Source: an uncultured Prevotellaceae bacterium (GTDB taxonomy: Bacteria > Bacteroidota > Bacteroidia > Bacteroidales > Bacteroidaceae). Taken from it: DNA of 60,074 nucleotides. Location of the stretch: the NCBI GenBank assembly GCA_902765585.1, contig CACXAG010000032.1, positions 1 to 60,074 on the forward strand, read 5' to 3'. Shown here in pieces: positions 16,089 to 24,303 of the stretch (the stretch's first letter is position 1; each line of letters starts with the position of its first letter). Made by a program: the position numbers and the translations under genes. The notes beneath the pieces are model-generated. The model did not search any database. It saw only the letters and a list, made by a program, of their open reading frames with translations, and was not told the origin of the DNA.

Positions 16089-16196
16089 TTATTCTTGTAT
16101 TCGTGTATTCTTGTATTCGTGTATTCTTGTATTCTTTTATTCTTGTATTCTTTTATTCTTTTATTCTTGTATTCTTTTATTCTTTTATTCTTATGA
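16089..16196. repeat. 8-bp tandem repeat array (TATTCTTG/TATTCTTT)
   Basis: About thirteen octamers of the form TTCTTGTA, TTCGTGTA or TTCTTTTA run head to tail. The array includes the stop codon and last residues (IRIKE) of the DUF1460 gene at its right end and separates it from the YkvA-like gene. Such arrays can change length by slippage. Confidence 0.8.
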
Positions 16197-17046
16197 TGCG
16201 GATGCCGGTGAAAGTCTTGTGCTTCGACAGATAGTAGCGCAGCGTCATGGGTTCCTCCACCACCTTGCCGTGAATCTGCGAGGCGTTGAGCAGATGCAGT
16301 CCGTCGCCGCGCCATACGGCAAAGCCCAGGTGGGCGATGTCGAGGCCTTCCTTGTTGCAGGTGATGGCAATGATGTCGCCGTCCTTGACGGTCTGGCGCA
16401 GCAGCGCGGTATTGCGGATGTCGCCCTTGGGGATGTAGCGTGCCGTGCGGCCTGTCAGCGCCTCTTCCTGCTGGCGGATGACGGGCACCAGTTCGGGATG
16501 TGCCTTCAGCGCCTGGTAGGCGTTGGGATGGGAGCTCATGTAGCCGACGGCGATGTGCTGCAGGGCGGTGAACGGCGGATTGGGCGACTGGATGTCATCG
16601 ACCATCTTCATGCGTACCTCGTCGAGTATCCAGTCGGAGAAGTAGTGCAGCCGCGAGGGATAGCCGTCGACGATGCCCTGCCGGTAGCGCAGGTTGCGCA
16701 GCGTGTTCGTGTAGTCGGCAAAGGTCTTGCGCCCCTGCTGGGCACAGATTTTCAGCGCCGTCACCGTCTCCACCAGCGTGGTGCAGTCCAGCTGACGCGT
16801 GTTCACCACCAGCTGTTCGCGGTCGTTCACCTCCAGCGTGTGTGCCACGTACGGCACGCCCAGGAACTCGCGAGCTATCGAGAGCACGCCGCTCTGCCGG
16901 TTGGCCTTCTGCAACAGCTTGCAGATGGTGATGCTGTCAGTGCGCTCGTAGGTCACCTGCGCCGAAGCGCGGAAAGGTAAAAAGGCAAGAAGGGAAATGA
17001 GTAAAAGCCCCTTCACCCCTACCTTATTATATATATAGTGTCTCAT
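16177..17046 (-). CDS. DUF1460 secreted amidase-like protein
   Basis: DUF1460 proteins of Bacteroidales are NlpC/P60-like periplasmic enzymes, reported as N-acetylmuramoyl-L-alanine amidases. The 289-residue product has a signal peptide (VGVKGLLLISLLAFLPFRASAQ), the likely catalytic Cys in QLDCTTLVETV, a conserved FSDWILDEV, and a His in DIAHLGFAVW. I chose the ATG at 17046 (MRHYIYNK) because this start segment resembles the start/signal cassette of the genes at 24243 and 27954; starts at 17055 or 17070 are also possible. It is followed by the 8-bp array. Confidence 0.85.
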   Translation of the reverse strand: MRHYIYNKVGVKGLLLISLLAFLPFRASAQVTYERTDSITICKLLQKANRQSGVLSIAREFLGVPYVAHTLEVNDREQLVVNTRQLDCTTLVETVTALKICAQQGRKTFADYTNTLRNLRYRQGIVDGYPSRLHYFSDWILDEVRMKMVDDIQSPNPPFTALQHIAVGYMSSHPNAYQALKAHPELVPVIRQQEEALTGRTARYIPKGDIRNTALLRQTVKDGDIIAITCNKEGLDIAHLGFAVWRGDGLHLLNASQIHGKVVEEPMTLRYYLSKHKTFTGIRIIRIKE

Positions 17047-17083
17047 CGCTTTCATCTTAAATCTCTTCATCTTCCCATTTTAA

Positions 17084-17135
17084 TCTTTCATCTTTCATCT
17101 TTCATCTTTCATTTTTCATCTTTCATCTTTCATTT
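17084..17135. repeat. 7-bp CTTTCAT tandem array
   Basis: About seven copies of CTTTCAT or TTTTCAT lie between the DUF1460 and DUF4421 genes and extend into the 3' end of the DUF4421 gene, providing its final residues (KMKDER) and stop codon. Confidence 0.75.
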
Positions 17136-18258
17136 TCCTGTACGCTTTTCGGGCGCCAAAGTTTAATCCCACATAGATACACAAATCGCCGAAGATGTTG
17201 TTGGCAGCAAATCGCGACTTGCGGTAGTTGTAGGCGCGGGCCACTGCCGAGGCGCCGGCATAGAATCGGTCGTTGTTCCAGACTATGGCCAAGCGTGCGA
17301 TGCCGTCGACGTTGAAGTTGGCAAAGTCGAAGCCCCGGTCCTGTTCCGTCGCCGTCTCACCAGTCGACGACTTGTAGGCCAGTGCCAGCGCCAGACTGGA
17401 GCATAGCAGGAAGTTGCGGGCAAACACCCAGTTGTAGGAATAGCCCACGGAGGCGCTGATGTCGCGGTATTTGACGTCGTTGAACATCAGGCCGCTGTCC
17501 AGCTTCACCTCCTCGCCAAGCCGCTGCCTGATGACCGACTCCATCTTGGCGTAGTCGAAGGTCACGCTATGGTGCGTATATCCGATGCCTGCCATCCACG
17601 AACCGCAGCTCATCTTCTGTCGCGTGCTCTGCGCAAAGGCCGCAGGATAGGAGAAACGCTTGTGGTTGAAGATGTAGTAGAGGTTGAAGCCGGTGATGCT
17701 GACGCTGAGTCCGTCGAACGACAGTCCCTCCAACGGCGTCGTATCGATGTTGCGTCCCAAGCTGACCCGGCGTATCTTGTAGTCATCGACGGAACGGCGG
17801 TAGAACACGTCGGCGCCAATCTGTGCACTATAGATGCTGGCGTCAATCTCCAGCTTACGTGTTCCGCTGAACAGGTTGAAGTTGCGCAGGTCGAAGGTGT
17901 AGCCTAAGAACACCCACCGCCACCCGAAGTAGGGCCCCATCCGGACACCGATGGTAGGTGCGAGCGAGAGGGATTGCCGGTTGCTGCCTGTCGTACCCAA
18001 TCGGTAGTAGTCGTAGGTGTTGATAGACTGCAGCATGAGCGCCCAGTTGTAGTGCTGCGGCTCGACGTAGGCGGTGTCTATTTCGCCAAAGCTGCGGAGG
18101 GTGCGCCGCAGCCATCCTTCCTTACGGTCGGGCTGTACCGTTTCCATGCGGTCGGGCTGTACCGTTTCCATGCGGTCGGGCTGTACCGTCTGCAAGCTGT
18201 CGGCGGCCCATGCCGTCAGGCTCATCATCAGCAATATCACGACCCACCCGCTGCGCAT
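17116..18258 (-). CDS. DUF4421 outer-membrane-like protein
   Basis: A 380-residue exported protein of the Bacteroidales DUF4421 family, function unknown, predicted as an outer-membrane beta-barrel. It has a signal peptide (VVILLMMSLTAWAADS), alternating aromatic/polar strands (YFGWRWVFLGYTFDL, FYAGASAVARAYNYRK) and a C-terminal GLNFGARKAYRK. Just after the signal peptide are three 8-residue repeats of the form TVQPDRME encoded by 24-bp repeats (about 18126-18189). It starts 4 bp downstream of the Gfo/Idh/MocA gene, so the two are cotranscribed. Confidence 0.8.
   Translation of the reverse strand: MRSGWVVILLMMSLTAWAADSLQTVQPDRMETVQPDRMETVQPDRKEGWLRRTLRSFGEIDTAYVEPQHYNWALMLQSINTYDYYRLGTTGSNRQSLSLAPTIGVRMGPYFGWRWVFLGYTFDLRNFNLFSGTRKLEIDASIYSAQIGADVFYRRSVDDYKIRRVSLGRNIDTTPLEGLSFDGLSVSITGFNLYYIFNHKRFSYPAAFAQSTRQKMSCGSWMAGIGYTHHSVTFDYAKMESVIRQRLGEEVKLDSGLMFNDVKYRDISASVGYSYNWVFARNFLLCSSLALALAYKSSTGETATEQDRGFDFANFNVDGIARLAIVWNNDRFYAGASAVARAYNYRKSRFAANNIFGDLCIYVGLNFGARKAYRKMKDER
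18126..18189 (-). repeat. in-frame 24-bp tandem repeats (TVQPDRME)
   Basis: Nearly three copies of a 24-bp unit encode TVQPDRME repeats directly after the signal peptide of the DUF4421 protein. The unit length keeps the frame, so copy number could vary without breaking the gene. Confidence 0.8.
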
Positions 18259-18262
18259 CGGC

Positions 18263-19246
18263 TCAGAATTTTCCTAAGATACGGTCCAGCGCCCAATTGA
18301 CGGGCGTAGCAGAGACACTGGTACACTGGCAGAGGTCAATGCCCTGCAAGTGTTCTATCACGTTCTTGATGAGGGGCGACTGGACGTGCGGCGGATTGGG
18401 CACGGCAAAGCTCTCTTCACCATATAGGGTATGCAGTCGGATGGGCTGGTAGTCGAAGACGGAGAACGACACGGAACCGCGGTCGCCCGTCAGGTCGATG
18501 CGGTCTTCGCGGGCCGACTCATGGGCTACGAAGCACCACGAGCCGGAGCCGGGCAGTCCGTTCTCAAACTCGAAGCAGGCACTGACGGAGTCCTCGGCCT
18601 CATAGAGTCCGCCTCGGTTGGCACAGATGCCACGGGCCTCGATGATGACGCCGAAATAGTGTTGCAGCAAGTCGAGCTGGTGGGGAGCCAGGTCGTAGAA
18701 ATAGCCGCCGCCAGCAATGTCGGGCTGCAGGCGCCACGGCAACTGGTCGCCCTTGCTGTAGTCCAGCTCACGGGGCGGAACGGCGAAGCGCACCTGTACG
18801 TTGACGACCTTTCCGATGACGCCGCGGTCGATAATCTCCTTGACCTTCCCGAAGTAGGGCAGGTAGCGGCGGTAGTACGCCACGAAGCACGGCACGCCCG
18901 TCTGTTCCGAGATGCGGTTGATGCGGGCACAGTCCTCGTAGGATGCCGCCAACGGTTTCTCCACATAGACCGGTTTGCCGGCCTTCATCGCCATGATGGC
19001 AAAGGTGGCATGACTCGACGGCGGCGTGGCAATGTAGACGGCATTGACGTCTGCGTCGTCTATCAGTTCCTGGGCATCGGTATACCACCGCGGCACGCCG
19101 TGACGCTCAGCATAGCTGCGTGTCTTTTTCTCGTAGCGGCTCATCACAGCCACCACGCACGAGCCCTCTACTTGCGAAAATGCCGGGCCGCTCTTTTTCT
19201 CTGTCACTTCACCACATCCGATGAAGCCCCACTTGATGATTTTCAT
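18263..19246 (-). CDS. Gfo/Idh/MocA family oxidoreductase
   Basis: An NAD(P)-dependent sugar or inositol dehydrogenase-like enzyme, substrate unknown, 327 residues. The N-terminal Rossmann fold begins KWGFIGCGEVTEKKSGPAF, followed by AVYIATPPSSHA and the catalytic signature EKPLA (VYVEKPLAAS). The C-terminal alpha/beta domain contains GGGYFYDLAPHQLDLL, where the family's catalytic His region lies. The start at 19246 is preferred over 19267, because a TATCTTTG -7 box at 19257-19264 (minus) would place transcription start after the upstream ATG. Confidence 0.88.
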   Translation of the reverse strand: MKIIKWGFIGCGEVTEKKSGPAFSQVEGSCVVAVMSRYEKKTRSYAERHGVPRWYTDAQELIDDADVNAVYIATPPSSHATFAIMAMKAGKPVYVEKPLAASYEDCARINRISEQTGVPCFVAYYRRYLPYFGKVKEIIDRGVIGKVVNVQVRFAVPPRELDYSKGDQLPWRLQPDIAGGGYFYDLAPHQLDLLQHYFGVIIEARGICANRGGLYEAEDSVSACFEFENGLPGSGSWCFVAHESAREDRIDLTGDRGSVSFSVFDYQPIRLHTLYGEESFAVPNPPHVQSPLIKNVIEHLQGIDLCQCTSVSATPVNWALDRILGKF

Positions 19247-19256
19247 AATTCGCGTG

Positions 19257-19264
19257 CAAAGATA
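19257..19264 (-). promoter_or_regulatory. -7 box ahead of the Gfo/Idh/MocA operon
   Basis: The minus strand reads TATCTTTG followed by CA, a perfect TAnnTTTG match. It lies only about 11 bases before the chosen ATG, suggesting a very short leader. Confidence 0.6.
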
Positions 19265-19308
19265 CAAAAAAGTTTAGAGTTTAGCGCGTGCAGTTTAAAG
19301 AAATTTCG

Positions 19309-19316
19309 TATCTTTG
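19309..19316 (+). promoter_or_regulatory. -7 box ahead of the 19338 operon
   Basis: TATCTTTG matches the consensus and is divergent from the box at 19257-19264. It lies 22 bases before the ATG at 19338 and excludes the upstream in-frame ATG at 19314 as the start. Confidence 0.65.
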
Positions 19317-19337
19317 CACCGTATTAGCATATTAGCA

Positions 19338-20303
19338 ATGGAAAAACAACAAGATTTGGCGCTCTTGAAGGCCCGCAGCTACCGTAGCGTGCTGGCCTCA
19401 GGTTTCCGCCTCTATACGGAAAATTTCCGCCGTCTGTTCAAGGCTTCCTGGCAGATGGCACTGCTCTACGCGCTGAGCTGTGGCGCCTTAGGAACGCTGG
19501 CAGCTATCCGCATTCCCGAACTCTCGATGGTACTGCTGCAACAGCTGACGGCCTATCAGGGCATCTTCATCGAACCGCTGCTGCAGTACGGACTCACCCT
19601 GCTGGCGCTCATCGGACTCTCGCTGCTGGCATTAGCCACGCTAGCACTGGCGTCGGCCACCATCTTGGCCAAGTTGAAGGAACATTGCGAGACGGGCACC
19701 ATCACTACCCCGCCCCACTGGCTCACTGCCAGTCCGAAACTGATGGGCCGCACGCTGAAGGGAGTATTCCTCACGCTACTTGTCGTCATGCTGCCCTCGC
19801 TGCTCATCAGCGCCTTGATGGTAGCTGTCGCCATGACACAGCCTGAACTGCTGCACGGACGGATGATCACCGTCATGGCAGTCACCGTCGTCTACTCCAT
19901 CATCATCGCAGCCTTTGCCCTGCCTCTGCTGCATGTGCTCATGAAGTACATCATGGAGGCGCCCAGCGGCTACTGGCGCACACTGTCGCAGCATTACGGC
20001 AGCGGTCTGCGCCACTGGGGCATGATGTTCCTGGTATTCTTTGTCAGCATCCTCGTCATCGAACTAATCAGTCTCGTCGTGATGATGCCAGCCCACATCC
20101 TGAACCTCGCCAACCAGACGGCACATACTGGACTGCTGCTGGGCGACCCGTTGGGCATGCCGACGTACATGACGCCACTGACCTTCGTCACCTTCACGCT
20201 GTGCTGCTTCATCGAATTTTACGTCAGCCAGGTAGCGCTGGTACACAACTATTATGTATACGGCTCCATCGAGGCGCAAGAGCAGGAAAAGTTGAAAAAT
20301 TGA
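19338..20303 (+). CDS. six-helix membrane protein, function unknown
   Basis: A 321-residue integral membrane protein with six long hydrophobic segments (about residues 35-55, 75-110, 140-170, 180-210, 230-258 and 285-305) and a cytoplasmic N-terminus that contains [24 protein letters not shown]. This pattern resembles the glycerophosphoryl-diester-phosphodiesterase membrane-domain/DUF975-like group, but I cannot assign a function. The gene starts a plus-strand run, with hisB 22 bp downstream, separated by a short GTTGAAAA repeat. Start chosen from the promoter position. Confidence 0.7.
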   Translation: MEKQQDLALLKARSYRSVLASGFRLYTENFRRLFKASWQMALLYALSCGALGTLAAIRIPELSMVLLQQLTAYQGIFIEPLLQYGLTLLALIGLSLLALATLALASATILAKLKEHCETGTITTPPHWLTASPKLMGRTLKGVFLTLLVVMLPSLLISALMVAVAMTQPELLHGRMITVMAVTVVYSIIIAAFALPLLHVLMKYIMEAPSGYWRTLSQHYGSGLRHWGMMFLVFFVSILVIELISLVVMMPAHILNLANQTAHTGLLLGDPLGMPTYMTPLTFVTFTLCCFIEFYVSQVALVHNYYVYGSIEAQEQEKLKN

Positions 20304-20325
20304 AAAGTTGAATAAAAGAAAGGAC

Positions 20326-21447
20326 ATGAAAAAGATATTGTTCATCGACCGTGACGGCACCATTATCCGCGAGCCGGCAGACGAGCAGATTGACGCCTTC
20401 GAGAAGCTGAAGTTCGTGCCTAAGGCCATCAGCAGCCTCGCATTCCTGCGCCAGCATACGGACTACGAATTTGTCATGGTCAGCAACCAGGACGGTCTGG
20501 GAACCCCGGCATTCCCCGAGGAAACCTTCTGGCCCGTCCACAACTTCATCCTCGACACGCTGAAAGGCGAAGGGGTGGTATTCGACGACATTCTCATCGA
20601 CCCCCACTTCCCGGAGGACAACGCCCCGACGCGCAAGCCCAACACGGGACTGGTACAGAAATACATCGACAACCCCGACTACGACATTCAGGGCAGCTAC
20701 GTCATCGGAGACCGCGAGACGGACAGGAAGTTTGCCGAAAACATCGGGTGCAAGTTCCTGAAGATTGACAGTGATGTCGACGGCAAAACCGCCGACAACA
20801 AGACGGACGGGGAAACCGCCGACAGCGGGGCGTCGTGGGAACGGGCTGTTGCCATTGCCTTCGGCGGCGAGCGCAAGGCCGAGGTGCGCCGCACCACCAA
20901 GGAGACTGACATCCTGGTGAAGGTTGACCTTGACGGACGTGGCAGCTGCGACATCCAGACCGGGCTGGGTTTCTTCGACCACATGCTCGAACAGATTGGC
21001 AAGCACGGCATGATAGACCTCACCGTACACTGCCAAGGTGACCTGCACGTTGACGAGCACCACACCATTGAGGACACCGCCCTGGCCTTAGGCGAATGCC
21101 TGCTCAAGGCGCTGGGCGACAAACGCGGCATCGAGCGCTATGGCTACTGCCTGCCCATGGACGACTGCCTGTGCTCAGTAGCCCTCGACTTCGGCGGCCG
21201 TCCGTGGTTGGTCTGGGATGCCGAGTTCCACCGCGAACGCATCGGCGAAATGCCTACGGAGATGTTCCTGCATTTCTTCAAAAGCCTGAGCGATGCTGCC
21301 AAGATGAACCTCAATATCCGTGCCGAGGGCCAGAACGAGCACCACAAGATAGAGGGCATCTTCAAGGCTCTGGCCCGTTCGCTGAAGATGGCTGTGCGCC
21401 GCGACGTTTACCACTACGAGCTGCCCTCAACGAAAGGAACGCTTTGA
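20326..21447 (+). CDS. hisB: bifunctional histidinol-phosphatase/IGP dehydratase
   Basis: It carries two steps of histidine synthesis: imidazoleglycerol-phosphate dehydration and histidinol-phosphate dephosphorylation. The N-terminal HAD phosphatase has the nucleophile/acid pair D8 and D10 (FIDRDGT), with the late motif [10 protein letters not shown]. The C-terminal dehydratase has the Mn-binding [27 protein letters not shown], and the second copy [19 protein letters not shown]. Between the domains is an unusual hydrophilic linker with repeated GKTAD/GETAD elements (about residues 149-172). The rest of the his operon is not nearby. Start at 20326 ([12 protein letters not shown]) fits the family; the in-frame ATG at 20308 adds only MNKRKD. 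Confidence 0.95.
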   Translation: MKKILFIDRDGTIIREPADEQIDAFEKLKFVPKAISSLAFLRQHTDYEFVMVSNQDGLGTPAFPEETFWPVHNFILDTLKGEGVVFDDILIDPHFPEDNAPTRKPNTGLVQKYIDNPDYDIQGSYVIGDRETDRKFAENIGCKFLKIDSDVDGKTADNKTDGETADSGASWERAVAIAFGGERKAEVRRTTKETDILVKVDLDGRGSCDIQTGLGFFDHMLEQIGKHGMIDLTVHCQGDLHVDEHHTIEDTALALGECLLKALGDKRGIERYGYCLPMDDCLCSVALDFGGRPWLVWDAEFHRERIGEMPTEMFLHFFKSLSDAAKMNLNIRAEGQNEHHKIEGIFKALARSLKMAVRRDVYHYELPSTKGTL

Positions 21448-21493
21448 AGATGAAAGATGAAAAGATGAATAAACACTAAACTTCCAACAAGAT

Positions 21494-22663
21494 ATGAAAC
21501 CAGTAAAGATACTGAGCGTAGACGACGAGATGGATCTCGAGTTGTTGCTGACCCAATATTTCCGCCGGCAGATCCGCAAGGGAGAATACGAATTCTTCTT
21601 TGCCCACAACGGACTGGAGGCCCTCACCGTCCTGCTGAACCAAAAAGACATCAACATCATCCTGAGCGACATCAATATGCCCGAGATGGACGGACTGACG
21701 CTGCTGACGAAAATCAACGAGATGCAGAACCCAGCCATGAAGTGTATCATGGTATCGGCCTATGGCGACATGGGAAACATCCGCTCGGCGATGAATAATG
21801 GTGCCTTCGACTTTGCCACGAAGCCTATCGACCTCGACGACCTGAGCGTCACTATACAGAAGGCCATCGAGCAGATAGAATACATCCGCAAGGCACAGGA
21901 AGAGCACTCGCAGTTGGAGTCGCTGAAGACCGACCTGGCAGTAGCTGCTGAAATACAGCAGGCCATCCTGCCACGCATCTTCCCGCCCTTCCCAGAAAAC
22001 GAGGCGCAGTTGGACCTGGCAGCCACGATGATGCCTGCCAAGGATGTCGGCGGCGACTTCTACGACTTCTTCCGCATCGATGCCGACCACATCGGCGTTG
22101 TCATTGCCGACGTCAGCGGCAAGGGCATCCCTGCTGCCATCTTCATGGCGGTCAGCCGTACCCTCATCCGCACCGTGGCCCTACAGGGCATGACGCCGGG
22201 CGACTGTCTGACGAAGTCGAACGAGTTGCTGAGCAAGGAGTCCGTCGACTCGATGTTCGTCACCGTATTCTATGCCATCTACGACATCCGCACCGGCGAG
22301 TTGCAGTACTGCAACGGCGGACACAACGCCCCCTACATCCTGAAAGCCAACGGTCAGGTGGAGATGATGCCAACCAGTACCAACTGCATGGTGGGAGCTA
22401 TCGAGGACTGGAACTACCAGAGTGCCAAGGCCCAGTTAGGCATTGGCGACACGCTGGTGATGTATACCGACGGCGTGAACGAAGCCTTCGACAGCAACTT
22501 CCAGGAATATGGCGACGAACGCATGCAGCAGCTACTGCAACAGCAGAAAGGCCAGGACTGCCGCTCCATTATCGAAGCACAAATGAACGACGTGAAGGCC
22601 TTTGCCGGCGAAGCACCGCAGAGTGACGACATAACCATCATGGCCCTGAAACGCAAAGCATGA
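21494..22663 (+). CDS. receiver-PP2C (SpoIIE/RsbU-type) phosphatase
   Basis: A 389-residue response regulator whose output is a PP2C-type serine phosphatase. The receiver (1-120) has D10, D11, phospho-acceptor D59 (SDINMPEMDG), S88 and K110. A helical linker (about 120-150, with the AAEIQQAILP signature) leads to the SpoIIE-type domain with metal Asp in VGGDFYDF (D188) and ADVSGKG (D206), then CNGGHNAP, YTDGVNEA and QSDDITIM. In related systems such enzymes dephosphorylate anti-sigma-factor antagonists, but no STAS or anti-sigma gene is next to it. It overlaps the WD40 gene by 4 bp and is probably the target of the kinases downstream. Confidence 0.92.
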   Translation: MKPVKILSVDDEMDLELLLTQYFRRQIRKGEYEFFFAHNGLEALTVLLNQKDINIILSDINMPEMDGLTLLTKINEMQNPAMKCIMVSAYGDMGNIRSAMNNGAFDFATKPIDLDDLSVTIQKAIEQIEYIRKAQEEHSQLESLKTDLAVAAEIQQAILPRIFPPFPENEAQLDLAATMMPAKDVGGDFYDFFRIDADHIGVVIADVSGKGIPAAIFMAVSRTLIRTVALQGMTPGDCLTKSNELLSKESVDSMFVTVFYAIYDIRTGELQYCNGGHNAPYILKANGQVEMMPTSTNCMVGAIEDWNYQSAKAQLGIGDTLVMYTDGVNEAFDSNFQEYGDERMQQLLQQQKGQDCRSIIEAQMNDVKAFAGEAPQSDDITIMALKRKA

Positions 22664-24213
22664 AGACATCTGGCAAGATCATCACCGCCGCAGCCCTGGC
22701 AGCAATCGCGCTGTTGGGTGTCATTGTCATTGTCGGATACCAGAGCCGACAGCGGCTTGCCGAACAGAACCTGTACCTGCAGGAACGTTTGGAGAAGCTG
22801 ACCCAGGAGGAGAAGCGGTCGGCGGTGATGCAGAGTGTCAATGCCCAGATGGAAGAAATTGCCAACGAGGAGCGCCGCATCAGCGACGAACAGCGCGAGG
22901 AAGCAATCGAACAGAAGATGGTTGCGGAGGAAATGCGCCGCAAGGCTGAGGCAGAGCGTCAGAACGCCCTTGTTGCCGAGCAGCATGCCTTAGAAGCCTC
23001 GGAGGTGGCCCAAAGTCAGCGGCGCATTGCCGAACAGCAGCGCAGCGAGGCAGAACAGTCGAAACGTGTTGCCGACACGCTGACATACATCAGTCTGGCG
23101 CGTAACCTCGGCCAGAGTGCCGTCACGCAGTTCATGGCTGACAACCACGAAATTGCCGACCTGCTGGCACAGACGGCATGTATGTTCACGAACCGCTACC
23201 ACGGCGACATCTACTACCCCACCGTCTATCAGGCGCTGGCTATGACCAGCCAGAACAAGACCGTCTGGAACAAGCACAAAGGCAGCATCACCGACATCGC
23301 CTTCTCTGACGACAAGTCGGCGTACATGGTGACCTGCAGCACCTACGGAGAAGTTGTCAAGCATACAAACATTGCCAGCAACCAGCTGACCAGCGAGACC
23401 CTGGTCAGCAATCCGCGTTACGACTTCCGCGACATCTACATAGACCGTTTGAGGAATGTCATCTATGCTTTGAGCCGTTCGGGACATCTCATTATCATAG
23501 ACCCTGACAAAAAGGTCCAGGTCTTAACGGTCAATATTCAGAATCTCAAGGAGCTGGATACAACCGACAGACAATTTATTCTCTTTGGCGAAGAAGGTAT
23601 GGCGCTGCTCGACACCGAGAAACGTACCATCATACAGGAGAAGAAACTGCCCTTCCATATAGTGTGTGCCAGCCGCACTGACAACTACCCCATCATCTTC
23701 GACGACAAAGGACGCATGCACATCGTAAAGAGTTTCTCGAACATCGTCACGAGCCAGGTGCCTTTCAAAGGACAGGTGACAGCATACGTCGAATCGAGCA
23801 ACCAGCACCTGACAGTCTACGGTATGAGCGACGGCAGCATCAACATCATGAACGGCAAGGGCCAGCAGACGCGACTGGTGGGTCACCTTTCACGCATCTC
23901 GAAGGTCAAGGCTGACGGCAACCGGCTCTACTCGTCGAGTTACGACGGCACGCTGAACCTCTGGCTCACAAACAGTGCTAAAATTATCCCCATGCCGTTG
24001 TTCACCACGAAAGGATGGATCATCAACTTCACTTTCGACCTGCAGAAGTATTTCGTCTGGTCGGGCGACCAGAACGGCAACCTAACGCGAGCCCTCATCT
24101 CCGTACCTGAGATGCTACGCCGCCTGCGGGCCAAGTTGAAGCGTAACATGACACGGGAGGAATGGAACTACTACGTAGGCCGTAATGTGCCGTATGAAGA
24201 GGTAAAAAAATAA
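22660..24213 (+). CDS. membrane-anchored coiled-coil WD40 protein
   Basis: A 517-residue protein with one N-terminal membrane helix (about 7-27), a long charged coiled coil (about 30-145, rich in Glu/Arg/Gln), a helical segment, and a beta-propeller of weak WD40-type repeats from about 200 (VWNKHKGSITDIAFSDD; RLVGHLSRISKVKADGNRLYSSSYDGTLNLWL). The C-terminal LKRNMTREEWNYYVG resembles the tail seen after WD40 domains in NTPase-linked signalling proteins. No enzymatic domain is visible. Translationally coupled to the receiver-phosphatase (shared ATGA), so a sensing or scaffold role with it is likely. Confidence 0.8.
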   Translation: MKTSGKIITAAALAAIALLGVIVIVGYQSRQRLAEQNLYLQERLEKLTQEEKRSAVMQSVNAQMEEIANEERRISDEQREEAIEQKMVAEEMRRKAEAERQNALVAEQHALEASEVAQSQRRIAEQQRSEAEQSKRVADTLTYISLARNLGQSAVTQFMADNHEIADLLAQTACMFTNRYHGDIYYPTVYQALAMTSQNKTVWNKHKGSITDIAFSDDKSAYMVTCSTYGEVVKHTNIASNQLTSETLVSNPRYDFRDIYIDRLRNVIYALSRSGHLIIIDPDKKVQVLTVNIQNLKELDTTDRQFILFGEEGMALLDTEKRTIIQEKKLPFHIVCASRTDNYPIIFDDKGRMHIVKSFSNIVTSQVPFKGQVTAYVESSNQHLTVYGMSDGSINIMNGKGQQTRLVGHLSRISKVKADGNRLYSSSYDGTLNLWLTNSAKIIPMPLFTTKGWIINFTFDLQKYFVWSGDQNGNLTRALISVPEMLRRLRAKLKRNMTREEWNYYVGRNVPYEEVKK

Positions 24214-24224
24214 AAAGGTTAAAA

Positions 24225-24303
24225 AGTAAAATGCACAGACCGATGTTTACGCATATATATAACAAGGTGAAAGGTTGGGTGAAAGGGATTTCACCTCTAT
24301 ACC
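24225..24303 (+). repeat. start/signal-peptide cassette, copy A (79 bp)
   Basis: This segment matches 27936-28014 at roughly 69 of 79 positions by hand alignment. It covers the leader, the start codon and the first 20 codons of the histidine kinase gene. It includes a small hairpin (GGTGAAAGGG/TTTCACC). Both copies are followed by similar T/C-rich sequence (CTTTTTA units) that encodes the hydrophobic part of the signal peptide. Confidence 0.8.
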
